64,000 nucleotides of DNA from Streptococcus oralis (lineage in GTDB: Bacteria > Bacillota > Bacilli > Lactobacillales > Streptococcaceae), in NCBI RefSeq assembly GCF_021497885.1, contig NZ_CP046523.1, forward strand, positions 725,501-789,500, written 5' to 3'. The notes under the pieces are model-generated. The model had not been told where the DNA came from and did not search any database. It saw only the letters and a list, made by a program, of their open reading frames with translations. How positions within the stretch are numbered: position 1 is the first letter of the stretch; every line of letters begins with the position of its first letter. Positions 18,640-26,276 of the stretch are shown one piece after another. The position numbers and the translations under genes are program-made.

Positions 18640-19446
18640 TTATTTTTTGCTGAAGTCGTAGTCCTTCACCACTTCAATACTATCAATGGTGATAGCAGTA
18701 GTTGGTTTATCTTTTTCATCTTTTTCAGCCTTGGCAATCTTGTCGACAATATCCATGCCCTCGATAACTTGACCAAAGACTGGGTGTTTGCCATCTAGGC
18801 TAGGATTTCCGCCCTCTTTATAGGCTTCGATGATTTTCTTTGGATACTTGCTGGTAGGGAGTTTAGCTGAAATATCTGTTGAGTTTTGGTTGATGAAGAA
18901 TTGGCTACCGTTGGTGTTTGGTTGACCTGTGTTAGCCATAGCAAGGGCTCCGCGGATATTGTATAGGTAAGGAGAGATTTCATTTTTGAAACCAGTTCCC
19001 TTGTCCTTCGTTTTATCCTTATCATGCCAGATAGATTGGCCCCCTGTACCATCTCCCTTAGGATCTCCAGTTTGGACCATAAAGCCATCGATGACACGGT
19101 GGAAGGTGATGCCGTTATAATAGCCTTCCTTAGCGTGAGTAAGGAAATTTTCAACCGCAAGAGGTGCTAGTTTTGGAAAGAGTTTGATGCGGATATCGCC
19201 TTGGTTTGTGTGTAAAATAACCTCGGCTTCATCTTCAGCAACTTCCTTAGAAAGTTGAGGGAAGTTGGCATTTTCATTGGTCAAAGCGTCATTCAAATCT
19301 TTGGCAGCCTGAGCAGCTGCTTTTGAGCTTTCTTCTGCTGCGAGACTAGAGTCGACATAGTCATCACCACGGAGACCACGTTGGATACTAGTACATCCAG
19401 CAAGGGCAATAGATGATAGTAAAAGAAGGGTTGCTAGTTTTTTCAT
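18640..19446 (-). CDS. Cyclophilin-type peptidyl-prolyl isomerase lipoprotein
   Basis: 268-aa surface lipoprotein. The signal peptide ends in a lipobox, MKKLATLLLLSSIALAGC, with the lipidated Cys at 18. A short Ala/Ser-rich linker leads to a cyclophilin fold with NFLTHAKEGYYNGITFHRVI, GFMVQTGDPKGDG, ALAMANTGQPNTNGSQFFI and HPVFGQVIEGMDIVDKI. The catalytic Arg is the one in FHRVI and the QFFI segment is present. It should catalyse proline isomerisation of secreted proteins outside the membrane; the homologous pneumococcal lipoprotein is SlrA (from memory). Start and ribosome binding site on the minus strand are normal. Confidence 0.92.
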   Translation of the reverse strand: MKKLATLLLLSSIALAGCTSIQRGLRGDDYVDSSLAAEESSKAAAQAAKDLNDALTNENANFPQLSKEVAEDEAEVILHTNQGDIRIKLFPKLAPLAVENFLTHAKEGYYNGITFHRVIDGFMVQTGDPKGDGTGGQSIWHDKDKTKDKGTGFKNEISPYLYNIRGALAMANTGQPNTNGSQFFINQNSTDISAKLPTSKYPKKIIEAYKEGGNPSLDGKHPVFGQVIEGMDIVDKIAKAEKDEKDKPTTAITIDSIEVVKDYDFSKK

Positions 19447-19554
19447 TGTTTTCCTCTCAAAAATTCATTGCTACCATTGTACCCTAAAAGGGAGGTGATT
19501 TCAAATATTTGTGACAAGGTAGTTTAAGAGGAAGCCGACCAGAAAGTCGCTTGC

Positions 19555-19765
19555 TTAGAGATTTTTCTTTGGATGACGGTCGATAATGTCCTGGTACTGT
19601 TCCAGTATCTGCTCCCCCTTTGGAGTCAATTTGTAACCACGAATTGAAAAGTAACTTGCTAATTCTACTTCTGAAAAGTTGTCACGAAGGGATTGGTCCA
19701 AATCTGGAGCCCTCATCTTAGAAAGTACTGTAACTCTCCATACTTTTGAGGATATTCTCTTTCAT
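19555..19765 (-). pseudogene. Frameshifted small protein gene (winged-helix-like C-terminus)
   Basis: On the minus strand, ATG at 19765 opens MKENILKSMESYSTF and stops at once; a second frame continues SKMRAPDLDQSLRDNF and ends in GYKLTPKGEQILEQYQ...HPKK at 19555. The span is 211 bases, exactly 70 codons plus one. Removing one T from the ACTTTCT run would join the frames into ...SYST-SKMRAPD..., so a +1 frameshift (or a read error) is the simplest reading. The RGYKLTPKGEQIL segment resembles the wing of a winged-helix regulator, but I do not recognise the family. There is no ribosome binding site before the ATG, so the 5' end may also be lost. Confidence 0.6.
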
Positions 19766-20114
19766 AGTGGTATTTAGATGATCAAGCGAGTCAAACAACT
19801 AAAGAATTCTTTGAAGCAATGCATCGTATTTGGTTTGATAGTTTCGTTAATAATATTTGATGATAAAGAATTTTTGGAAAATCTAGACACTGTATGAATC
19901 TCTACTTTTTTTCTTAGGCTTTTATAAAGTCTGTCAGAATAGGCTTTGTAGGTGTAGAAGTTAATTTTTACAGAAGTGAAGTAAGCATTCAATACGAATC
20001 AATACATAAGAAAAACTCTGATTTCAAGCGTTTTTTCTTTTTTCAATTTTAATACATTTCACTACATTTCAGTCCAATCTCTACCTTCTTATCTATACTT
20101 TGATGGAGCTGAAG

Positions 20115-20143
20115 TTGACATCTACAAAGTTTAATGTTAAAAT
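20115..20143 (+). promoter_or_regulatory. Promoter of the cadmium-resistance operon
   Basis: TTGACA at 20115-20120, 17-base spacer, TAAAAT at 20138-20143 with an extended TG at 20135-20136. Confidence 0.8.
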
Positions 20144-20167
20144 TCATTCAAAAATATATTTGAATGA
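20144..20167 (+). promoter_or_regulatory. Candidate CadC-type operator
   Basis: TCATTCAAA-AATATA-TTTGAATGA, a perfect 9-bp inverted repeat starting right after the -10 box. It closely resembles the cad operator of staphylococcal plasmids (TCAAATAAATATTTGA, from memory). An ArsR/CadC-type repressor is encoded as the second gene. Confidence 0.8.
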
Positions 20168-20175
20168 GGTGTTTT

Positions 20176-20790
20176 ATGATTCAAAATGTTGTTACTTCAA
20201 TAATCCTGTATTCTGGGACAGCCGTAGACTTACTTATTATCCTAATGTTATTTTTTGCCAAAAGAAAAAGCAGAAAAGACATCATTAACATCTATTTAGG
20301 ACAATTTCTAGGCTCTGTTAGTCTAATATTGCTAAGTTTACTTTTTGCATTTGTCTTAAATTATATTCCTAGTAAAGAGATTTTAGGTTTGCTCGGTTTG
20401 ATTCCAATTTTCCTAGGGCTCAAAGTTTTGCTTTTAGGAGATTCTGATGGAGAAGCTATTGCAAAAGATGGTTTGCGCAAAGATAATAAAAACCTGATTT
20501 TTCTAGTCGCTATGATTACTTTTGCAAGTTGTGGTGCTGACAATATTGGTGTTTTTGTCCCATATTTTATTACCTTAAATTTAGCGAATTTGATAGTGGC
20601 TTTACTTACCTTTCTAGTCATGATTTATCTCTTGGTTTTTTCTGCCCAAAAATTGGCACAAGTCCCTTCTGTTGGAGAAACTTTGGAAAAATATAGCAGA
20701 TGGTTTATTGCCGTTGTTTATTTAGGATTGGGGATGTATATTCTGATTGAAAACAACAGCTTTGACATGCTAAGGACTGTGTTCGGCTAG
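20176..20790 (+). CDS. cadD: CadD-family cadmium resistance transporter
   Basis: 204-aa hydrophobic protein with about five to six membrane helices, matching the CadD family of small cadmium exporters. Typical segments are SGTAVDLLIILMLFF near the N-terminus, the GLLGLIPIFLGLKVLL helix, and the FASCGADNIGVFVPYF motif, whose Cys, Asp and Asn are likely metal-facing. It should lower cytoplasmic Cd2+ (possibly Zn2+). ATG 20176 is set by GAATGAGGTG; the two longer in-frame or out-of-frame openings upstream run through the operator and are rejected. Eleven bases separate it from the regulator gene. Confidence 0.88.
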   Translation: MIQNVVTSIILYSGTAVDLLIILMLFFAKRKSRKDIINIYLGQFLGSVSLILLSLLFAFVLNYIPSKEILGLLGLIPIFLGLKVLLLGDSDGEAIAKDGLRKDNKNLIFLVAMITFASCGADNIGVFVPYFITLNLANLIVALLTFLVMIYLLVFSAQKLAQVPSVGETLEKYSRWFIAVVYLGLGMYILIENNSFDMLRTVFG

Positions 20791-20801
20791 GAGAAAAAAT
20801 T

Positions 20802-21140
20802 ATGAAAAAAGATAGTATCTGCCAAGTGAATATTATAAATCAACAAAATGTTACAACCGCAACGAACTACCTTGAAAAGGAAAAAGTCCAAAAATCACTT
20901 CGCATTTTATCAAAATTTACCGATAATAAACAGATAAATATCATCTTTTATCTCCTTGCCGTCGAAGAACTCTGTGTCTGCGATATAGCCTGTTTACTAA
21001 ATCTCAGTATGGCATCTGCCTCCCACCATCTTCGTAAACTAGCCAATCAAAACATCTTGGACACTAGAAGAGAGGGGAAAATTATATATTATTTTATAAA
21101 AGATGAGGAAATCAGAGATTTTTTTAATCAACTAGGATAA
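20802..21140 (+). CDS. ArsR/SmtB-family metal-sensing repressor (CadC-like)
   Basis: 112-aa winged-helix repressor. It carries the ArsR metal-binding ELCVCD motif at about residues 58-63, followed by the recognition helix SMASASHHLRKLANQNIL and a wing with EGKIIYYFI. A Cys near the N-terminus (SICQVNI) is where CadC proteins have an additional ligand. It should leave the operator at 20144-20167 when Cd2+ or a similar ion binds. The start follows AGGAGAAAAAATT. It is co-transcribed with cadD. Confidence 0.9.
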   Translation: MKKDSICQVNIINQQNVTTATNYLEKEKVQKSLRILSKFTDNKQINIIFYLLAVEELCVCDIACLLNLSMASASHHLRKLANQNILDTRREGKIIYYFIKDEEIRDFFNQLG

Positions 21141-21536
21141 CAACTATTTTTACTACTTTTCCATGATTATAGGGGATTATATATGAAATTTTTTGATGAA
21201 AATTTCCCATAAGAAATACCTACTCGTATCAAATGTTTAAGAAAAAAGTATAATTTAAAGCAAATCGACCTAGGTAATGCAGCTCAAGTTAGCCAAGTTG
21301 AAAAGGGAGGAATTTGAAAGAAAATGTATCTTTGATAGTAGTCATTTATTGTGAAATATGATATATTTATTAATTAGATGGATGAATATTTCTAAAGTTA
21401 AATAAAATATGACAGATACATGTTTTTTAGTGTATCTTGTTTGTACTCAAAGTATGAAATGAATATCTAATATTTAAGATTAATAAATATTATACGATGA
21501 GATAGAATGCTACAAAATGAAAGGTGATGTAATCTG
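21141..21536. other. Intergenic region with an XRE remnant
   Basis: Apart from the degenerate XRE gene at 21183-21317, the region is AT-rich with no coding signal. GAAAGGTGATG just before 21537 is the ribosome binding site of the next gene. Confidence 0.5.
21183..21317 (+). pseudogene. Degenerate XRE-family regulator fragment
   Basis: The frame from ATG 21183 reads MKFFDENFP, then TAA, then EIPTRIKCLRKKYNLKQIDL and GNAAQVSQVEKGGI before a final stop. The RIKxLRKKYNLKQIDLG part is the first helices of a Cro/C1-type DNA-binding domain, but the recognition helix is incomplete and the frame is broken by an internal stop. It is a remnant without likely function. Confidence 0.65.
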
Positions 21537-22118
21537 ATGAAGAAAGATAGATTAATTGCATTGACAGATGCGGTTCTAGCAATTATAATGACTATCCTAA
21601 TCTTAGAATTAGAAAAACCAACGACACCAAGTCTTCAAGCTTTTTGGGATTTACGGCAAAATTTCTTTGCTTATTTTCTTTCCTTTTTCTGGTTAGGATC
21701 GTTATGGATGGCACTAAACACACTATGGGAAAAGGTTGAGAAAATTTCCCCACAAATTGTTTGGTGGAATTTGTTTCTTTTATTTTTTGTTTCATTTATG
21801 CCCTATGCTACTGGAATCGTTAGTAGTCATTTCATGAACCATACGGCACAGCTCTTTTATGGACTGATCGTTATTGTTTCAACGGTAGCAAACTGGTTTT
21901 TACATAAAGTAATTGATAAACCCAATATAGATCAGAAAGAATTACTTGAAGCTACCGCACAATATAGAAAGTTATTGATACCTGACCTAATAATTAAAGG
22001 AGTGGGATTGATTCTATCCTTAATTCTCTATCCTCCGATTATGATGTATAGTGTTTTAATTGCGGCATTTTACATCATAACTTTAAAAACACTATCTGAA
22101 AAAAGAGTGAATAACTAA
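21537..22118 (+). CDS. TMEM175-family channel-like membrane protein
   Basis: 193-aa membrane protein with about five to six helices. The N-terminal helix reads RLIALTDAVLAIIMTILILEL, matching the RxxxFSDAVxAIxxTLL signature of bacterial TMEM175 (DUF1211) potassium channels, with Leu-Thr in place of Phe-Ser. The remaining helices and the central NTLWEKVEKISPQIVWWNL segment also fit. Bacterial members form tetramers that conduct K+; this function is inferred by family. The start at 21537 follows GAAAGGTGATGTAATCTG. It stands alone between decayed sequences, so it may be part of an accessory patch. Confidence 0.75.
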   Translation: MKKDRLIALTDAVLAIIMTILILELEKPTTPSLQAFWDLRQNFFAYFLSFFWLGSLWMALNTLWEKVEKISPQIVWWNLFLLFFVSFMPYATGIVSSHFMNHTAQLFYGLIVIVSTVANWFLHKVIDKPNIDQKELLEATAQYRKLLIPDLIIKGVGLILSLILYPPIMMYSVLIAAFYIITLKTLSEKRVNN

Positions 22119-22358
22119 AAAACGGTGACCAAAGTTAGGTGTATTATTTTAATGATTACAGACCTAAACTATTCCCCTATTTAGAATCTATTAATTCATA
22201 TTTTATAAATTAATTAGTAGATATCGTTCTTAAAATCCTTGATATTTCGCTGTTTTTAGTCCAACTGAAACGCATACTTTCCAAACCAGATTTTAAGAAA
22301 GCTCGTAAAGCTAGGTAGTTTTCTAAACGTTAAAAACTAGCTACAATACAGCATTTAC

Positions 22359-22391
22359 AACACTTCATGGTTCACACCATGGGGTGTTTTT
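22359..22391 (+). terminator. Orphan terminator-like hairpin
   Basis: AACACTTCATGGT-TCAC-ACCATGGGGTGTT, a 13-bp stem with two G-T pairs, followed by TTT. No intact gene lies directly upstream, so it is probably left from a lost gene. Confidence 0.55.
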
Positions 22392-22524
22392 GATGATTTT
22401 AAGCAAAATTCACACCATTTAATTGAAAGTTATTTAAATTAGATGAAAATTTGTTTTCTGAAAAAGTGGGAAAACATTGATTTTAAGCGAATTTTGAATC
22501 ATATTCGAATGGGAGTTTTTAAAA

Positions 22525-22713
22525 TCATGTTTCGGTTGTAAAAGTGCCAAAGTTGATTCTCCATAGGAGAATGATATCTCCTGCTAGTAAATCATCTGCT
22601 AATAGGTCCATGTGTCATTTGGGAACGGGCTTGAGATTTAGTAGCCAAGCTTCGACATCACGATTAAGAGAGATATAGGGCTTGACAGGGTAGTTATCAA
22701 AAGTAGTATTCAT
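22525..22713 (-). pseudogene. Degenerate minus-strand gene with internal stop
   Basis: From ATG 22713 the minus strand reads MNTTFDNYPVKPYISLNRDV and EAWLLNLKPVPK, then TGA, then in the same frame HMDLLADDLLAGDIILLW and RINFGTFTTET, then a stop. Past that stop the frame still gives LPFEYDSKFA. The continuity across stops shows a once-intact gene now decayed. GDIILLWRINFGTFTT reminds me of streptococcal SAP-domain proteins, but I am not sure. Confidence 0.6.
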
Positions 22714-22797
22714 AAATTTTTTCTTTCTAATTTATCTCTATTAGTCTAATAAATTTCTAAAAAATTTAAAAATTTTTAACTCTGTCAAGTTTTTTTC

Positions 22798-22825
22798 TTG
22801 ACACCTGTCAGAAATCTGCTATAAT
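22798..22825 (+). promoter_or_regulatory. Promoter of rpsP-khpA
   Basis: TTGACA at 22798-22803, 16-base spacer, TATAAT at 22820-22825 with TG one base upstream. The leader contains a perfect AAATAGC-TCA-GCTATTT hairpin at 22838-22854. Confidence 0.88.
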
Positions 22826-22889
22826 AGAACATGTGCTAAATAGCTCAGCTATTTCACCGAAATAAAAAATAAGAAAAGAGACTTTAAAA

Positions 22890-23162
22890 ATGGCAGTTAA
22901 AATTCGTTTGACTCGTATGGGTTCTAAGAAAAAACCTTTCTACCGTATCAACGTAGCAGATTCACGTTCACCACGTGACGGACGTTTCATCGAAACAGTT
23001 GGAACTTACAACCCACTTGTTGCTGAAAACCAAGTGACTTTGAAAGAAGACCGCGTTCTTGCATGGTTGGCTGATGGAGCTCAACCTTCAGATACAGTTC
23101 GTAACATCCTTTCAAAAGAAGGCGTATTGAAGAAATTCCACGATTCTAAATTCTCAAAATAA
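22890..23162 (+). CDS. rpsP: 30S ribosomal protein S16
   Basis: 90-aa ribosomal protein S16 ([20 protein letters not shown], then [20 protein letters not shown]), a small-subunit assembly protein. Length and sequence are typical. It is followed after 19 bases by khpA, a conserved pairing in streptococci. Codon use is strongly biased. The promoter is close to consensus. Confidence 0.98.
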   Translation: MAVKIRLTRMGSKKKPFYRINVADSRSPRDGRFIETVGTYNPLVAENQVTLKEDRVLAWLADGAQPSDTVRNILSKEGVLKKFHDSKFSK

Positions 23163-23181
23163 GTTTAAAGTAGGTTGACAG

Positions 23182-23421
23182 ATGGATACGATTGAAAATC
23201 TCATTATTGCGATTGTGAAACCTTTGATTTCACAACCTGATGCCTTAACTATCAAGATTGAAGACACACCAGAGTTTTTGGAGTATCACTTGGATCTTGA
23301 CCAAAGCGATGTCGGTCGTGTTATCGGTCGTAAGGGTCGCACTATCTCAGCGATAAGAACGATTGTCTACTCTGTCCCAACTGAAGACAAAAAAGTAAGA
23401 ATCGTTATTGATGAAAAATAA
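23182..23421 (+). CDS. khpA: KH-domain RNA-binding protein KhpA
   Basis: 79-aa single KH domain protein. The GxxG RNA-binding loop is [18 protein letters not shown] around residues 51-68. In pneumococcus KhpA acts with KhpB/EloR to control cell elongation and division through RNA binding (established for the family). It is the second gene of the rpsP operon and ends right before a strong terminator. Confidence 0.95.
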   Translation: MDTIENLIIAIVKPLISQPDALTIKIEDTPEFLEYHLDLDQSDVGRVIGRKGRTISAIRTIVYSVPTEDKKVRIVIDEK

Positions 23422-23450
23422 AAAAAGCGGGACAGATGTCTCGCTTTTTT
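23421..23450 (+). terminator. Terminator of rpsP-khpA
   Basis: AAAAAAGCGGGAC-AGAT-GTCTCGCTTTTTT, 13-bp stem with one G-T pair. Confidence 0.9.
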
Positions 23451-23464
23451 GTAAGGAGTAGAAG

Positions 23465-23800
23465 ATGAAGGATTTAACATTTAGACAATTACAAGCCTAT
23501 TTACTCGAACATTACCAGCAATCTCGAACTGAGGAAGGCCTCTTTATCAAGCTAGTGGAGGAAGTCGGAGAAGTAGCTGAGGTCTTGAATGGGCGCTCTG
23601 GTCGAAAAGAAGGTGTCCAGGACTCAAATGAGGAACTAGCCAAAGAACTGGCTGATATCATTCATTACACCGTCGCAATCGCGGCTATCAACGATATTGA
23701 CCTAACCAAAACCATCTTTGACAAAGATAAGAAGGCTGCTATCAAATATCAGCATGAAAGAGATTTAGAAGGATTTTTGGAAAGCCTCCAAGAAAACTAG
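23465..23800 (+). CDS. MazG-like nucleotide pyrophosphohydrolase
   Basis: 111-aa all-helical protein of the MazG/dUTPase-like superfamily. The metal-binding acidic motifs are visible: LVEEVGEVAEVLNG near residues 31-44 and ELAKELADIIHYTVAI near 59-74, that is EExxE and ExxD patterns. Such enzymes hydrolyse nucleoside triphosphates to monophosphates, cleaning nucleotide pools; the exact substrate cannot be told. The start follows GTAAGGAGTAGAAG. It stands directly after the khpA terminator. Confidence 0.82.
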   Translation: MKDLTFRQLQAYLLEHYQQSRTEEGLFIKLVEEVGEVAEVLNGRSGRKEGVQDSNEELAKELADIIHYTVAIAAINDIDLTKTIFDKDKKAAIKYQHERDLEGFLESLQEN

Positions 23801-23874
23801 GAATGATCTCTTTTCAGTAATAAAGGAGCTTTTCACCTTGTTTAGGCTAGCTAGTAAGAGAGAAAGAGAAAGCA

Positions 23875-24414
23875 ATGAAACCAGAGGATTATGCATGGAA
23901 TGAGTTTGAACGAACTTCCTATAAGACTAAAATAAATCGCCTACCTAGTCCTTACAAAGTTGCCATTTGGGATGATTCTGAGAAAAGATTGGAACTAGAA
24001 CAAATACTTGAAAGACTTCCTCAGAAAGAACTAGCTCGATGGGCATTAGAGAACTCGCGAGATTTCTTATCTTTAATTGATATCGGTGATGAAGGTGAGA
24101 AAAATAAAATGATTCGGCAAGCTTATGAGGCTTTTGATGCACGATTGAGAAATGAGATCTCACCTCATGAGTTGAGAAAAGCAGGTTTCACAGCAAATCT
24201 CCTCTCTAAAAATGCCCAAAATCAAATCGCTAAGTACGCTGCCAGAGTCTTTGTACAAGCTATTTCAACAGCCCATATGAGAGGACACGCCATCGTTTCA
24301 GCAGATTATGCTATCAAAGTAAGGAATCTCCAAGAGGCAGACAAGTTAGAACTTGTGAGACAAGAACGAGAAAAGCAGATCAGACTGGCTGAATCCTTTT
24401 TAGCTAATGAGTAA
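23875..24414 (+). CDS. Putative immunity-type protein (Imm5-like)
   Basis: 179-aa soluble, helical protein. The segment RNEISPHELRKAGFTANLLS followed by ARVFVQAISTAHMRGHAIVS and ADYAIKVRNL matches proteins annotated as putative immunity proteins (Imm5-like), with a His-rich TAHMRGHA motif. Such proteins can protect against contact-dependent toxins, but many members stand alone and have no proven function. Start ATG 23875 follows GAGAAAGAGAAAGC, a purine-rich but weak site. No toxin gene is nearby; the adjacent downstream sequence is a hydrolase remnant. Confidence 0.6.
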   Translation: MKPEDYAWNEFERTSYKTKINRLPSPYKVAIWDDSEKRLELEQILERLPQKELARWALENSRDFLSLIDIGDEGEKNKMIRQAYEAFDARLRNEISPHELRKAGFTANLLSKNAQNQIAKYAARVFVQAISTAHMRGHAIVSADYAIKVRNLQEADKLELVRQEREKQIRLAESFLANE

Positions 24415-24416
24415 CG

Positions 24417-24590
24417 AGAGAAAAGAAATTTCCCAAATACCTAAAGAAAATCTATGATGGTATCATTGCTCTAAATCCCAATGCGCGTCAAGTAACGGTT
24501 TCAGATAGCAAACACCAACCTATGAATGACCATCCTGAAGAGTTTAATCAGCTTGTTGGTGAATTTTTTGAAGAAGTAGTAGGCCCGTAA
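24417..24590 (+). pseudogene. C-terminal remnant of an alpha/beta hydrolase-like gene
   Basis: An open stretch of 57 codons without a start: ...FPKYLKKIYDGIIALNPNAR, then QVTVSDSKHQPMNDHPEEFN and QLVGEFFEEVVGP, stop at 24590. The VSDSKHQPMNDHPEEFNQLV pattern, with a His followed by the end of the chain, looks like the catalytic-His region of an alpha/beta hydrolase. The 5' part is absent; the preceding gene lies within two bases, marking a deletion junction. Confidence 0.6.
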
Positions 24591-24665
24591 GATAGTATCT
24601 ATCCAACTTGTGAAAATCCTTGGAACGTGATAAAATAAAGGATAGAAATAGATACAGGAGACAAG

Positions 24666-25184
24666 ATGAACTACTTTAATGTTGGGAAAATCGTTAATAC
24701 GCAGGGTCTACAGGGTGAGATGCGAGTCTTGTCTGTGACAGATTTTGCTGAAGAACGGTTTAAAAAAGGCGCAGAGCTGGCTTTATTTGATGAAAAAGAC
24801 CAATTTGTCCAAACAGTGACCATCGCCAGCCACCGTAAACAGAAGAACTTTGACATTATCAAATTCAAAGACATGTATCATATCAATGCGATTGAAAAAT
24901 ACAAAGGGTACAGTCTCAAGGTTGCTGAAGAAGACCTAAATGACTTAGACGATGGAGAATTCTACTATCACGAGATTATTGGTTTGGAAGTTTACGAGGG
25001 AGACAAGTTGATTGGAACTATCAAGGAGATTCTACAACCAGGTGCCAATGATGTCTGGGTGGTCAAGCGAAAAGGTAAGCGAGATTTGCTTTTACCTTAC
25101 ATTCCGCCAGTAGTTCTCCATGTTGATATTCCAAACAAGCGGGTTCAAGTGGAAATCTTAGAAGGACTAGATGATGAAGATTGA
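24666..25184 (+). CDS. rimM: Ribosome maturation factor RimM
   Basis: 172-aa 16S processing factor that binds S19 and helps mature the 30S head. The N-terminal barrel shows [20 protein letters not shown]; the C-terminal PRC-barrel shows [20 protein letters not shown], and [19 protein letters not shown]. Length is normal. The start follows ACAGGAGACAAG. Its 3' end overlaps trmD by 11 bases. Confidence 0.96.
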   Translation: MNYFNVGKIVNTQGLQGEMRVLSVTDFAEERFKKGAELALFDEKDQFVQTVTIASHRKQKNFDIIKFKDMYHINAIEKYKGYSLKVAEEDLNDLDDGEFYYHEIIGLEVYEGDKLIGTIKEILQPGANDVWVVKRKGKRDLLLPYIPPVVLHVDIPNKRVQVEILEGLDDED

Positions 25185-25893
25185 TATTTTAACCCTCTTT
25201 CCTGAGATGTTTTCTCCGCTGGAGCACTCGATTGTTGGAAAGGCTCGAGAAAAGGGGCTCTTGGACATCCACTACCATAATTTCAGAGAATATGCTGAAA
25301 AGGCCCGTCATGTTGACGATGAGCCCTACGGAGGCGGTCAGGGGATGTTGCTCCGAGCTCAACCCATTTTCGATGCCTTTGATGCCATTGAAAAGAAAAA
25401 TCCCCGCGTCATTCTTCTCGATCCTGCTGGGAAACAGTTCGATCAGACTTACGCTGAGGATTTGGCTCAGGAAGAGGAACTGATCTTTATCTGTGGTCAC
25501 TATGAAGGGTGTGACGAGCGCATCAAGACCTTGGTAACCGATGAAATTTCCCTAGGAGATTATGTCCTGACTGGTGGTGAATTGGCGGCTATGACTATGA
25601 TCGATGCGACAGTTCGCTTGATTCCAGAAGTGATTGGCAAGGAATCCAGTCACCAAGATGATAGCTTTTCATCAGGACTTCTCGAATATCCTCAGTACAC
25701 ACGTCCTTACGACTATCGTGGCATGGTGGTCCCAGATGTGCTGATGAGTGGGCATCATGAGAAGATTCGCCAGTGGCGGATTTATGAGAGTCTGAAGAAA
25801 ACCTACGAGCGCAGACCAGATTTGCTAGAACACTACCAACTGACAGCAGAAGAAGAAAAAATGCTGGCTGAAATCAGAGAAAACAAAGAATAA
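25174..25893 (+). CDS. trmD: tRNA (guanine-N1)-methyltransferase
   Basis: 239-aa SPOUT methyltransferase forming m1G37 in tRNA, which prevents frameshifting. It begins [20 protein letters not shown]; the knotted SAM site is seen in YEGCDERI and [15 protein letters not shown], and the catalytic Asp in [13 protein letters not shown] is followed later by [18 protein letters not shown] prefer ATG 25174 to the adjacent ATG 25171 by family usage and spacing from GAAGGA. Translationally coupled to rimM. Confidence 0.95.
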   Translation: MKIDILTLFPEMFSPLEHSIVGKAREKGLLDIHYHNFREYAEKARHVDDEPYGGGQGMLLRAQPIFDAFDAIEKKNPRVILLDPAGKQFDQTYAEDLAQEEELIFICGHYEGCDERIKTLVTDEISLGDYVLTGGELAAMTMIDATVRLIPEVIGKESSHQDDSFSSGLLEYPQYTRPYDYRGMVVPDVLMSGHHEKIRQWRIYESLKKTYERRPDLLEHYQLTAEEEKMLAEIRENKE

Positions 25894-25904
25894 AGGAGAA
25901 CCTT

Positions 25905-26243
25905 ATGCAAGTAATCAAACGTAATGGAGAAGTTGCAGACTTTGATCCAGATAAAATTTACCAAGCTGTCCTAAAAGCGGCTCAGACAGTTTATGTTTTG
26001 ACCGATGATCTACGTCAAAACCTCGCTCAAGTTACTAAAAAAGTAGTCTTGGACTTGGAAGAAGCAAAAGTAGAACGTGCGACCATTAGCATGATCCAAT
26101 CAATGGTTGAAAATCGTTTGTTGGGGGCAGGATATATCACCATCGCAGAACACTACATTTCTTACCGCTTGCAACGCGATTTGGAGAGAAGTGGTTACGG
26201 AGACCATATCGCAGTCCACCTGCATTTTGAACAAATTCGTTAA
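25905..26243 (+). CDS. Stand-alone ATP-cone domain protein
   Basis: 112-aa protein made only of an ATP-cone, MQVIKRNGEVADFDPDKIYQ onwards. ATP-cones sense ATP/dATP at the N-terminus of ribonucleotide reductases and in NrdR. Here there is no zinc ribbon (so not NrdR) and no reductase domain. It follows trmD by 11 bases with a good AAAGGAGAAC site and is probably in the same transcript. The role is unknown; a regulatory partner for a nucleotide enzyme is possible. Confidence 0.75.
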   Translation: MQVIKRNGEVADFDPDKIYQAVLKAAQTVYVLTDDLRQNLAQVTKKVVLDLEEAKVERATISMIQSMVENRLLGAGYITIAEHYISYRLQRDLERSGYGDHIAVHLHFEQIR

Positions 26244-26246
26244 GAA

Positions 26247-26276
26247 AAAGAGTGGGATGAAAAGCATCTCACTCTT
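26247..26276. terminator. Bidirectional terminator
   Basis: AAGAGTGGGATG-AAAAG-CATCTCACTCTT, 12-bp stem with one G-T pair, A-rich on one side and T-rich on the other. It overlaps the last codons of the converging minus-strand gene. Confidence 0.8.

Larger units (their letters stand above)
19447..20175. other. AT-rich intergenic region with a broken gene
   Basis: No intact gene. The minus-strand remnant at 19555-19765 is listed separately. From about 19766 to 20100 I see only AT-rich sequence with no convincing coding frame, and at the right end the cadmium operon promoter and operator. Confidence 0.6.
22119..22797. other. Long AT-rich intergenic region with decayed sequence
   Basis: About 680 bases with no intact gene. 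Plus strand 22200-22320 encodes a short open stretch (VQLKRILSKPDFKKARKAR) that stops soon and which I cannot assign. A terminator-like hairpin lies at 22359-22391 and a broken minus-strand gene at 22525-22713. The last part is A/T tracts leading to the rpsP promoter. Confidence 0.5.

Noticed and set aside
19990..20002. TACGAATC near 19993 as a competence cin-box
   Set aside because: The last base differs from the core TACGAATA and no gene start follows at the right distance.
20100..20288. Short plus-strand frame overlapping the start of cadD
   Set aside because: It runs through the promoter and operator in another frame and has no ribosome binding site.
22200..22400. Insertion-sequence end near the orphan hairpin
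   Set aside because: No terminal inverted repeats, target duplication or transposase motif could be found; only an unassigned short frame and a terminator.
25905..26243. ATP-cone protein as NrdR
   Set aside because: NrdR has an N-terminal four-Cys zinc ribbon, which is missing here.
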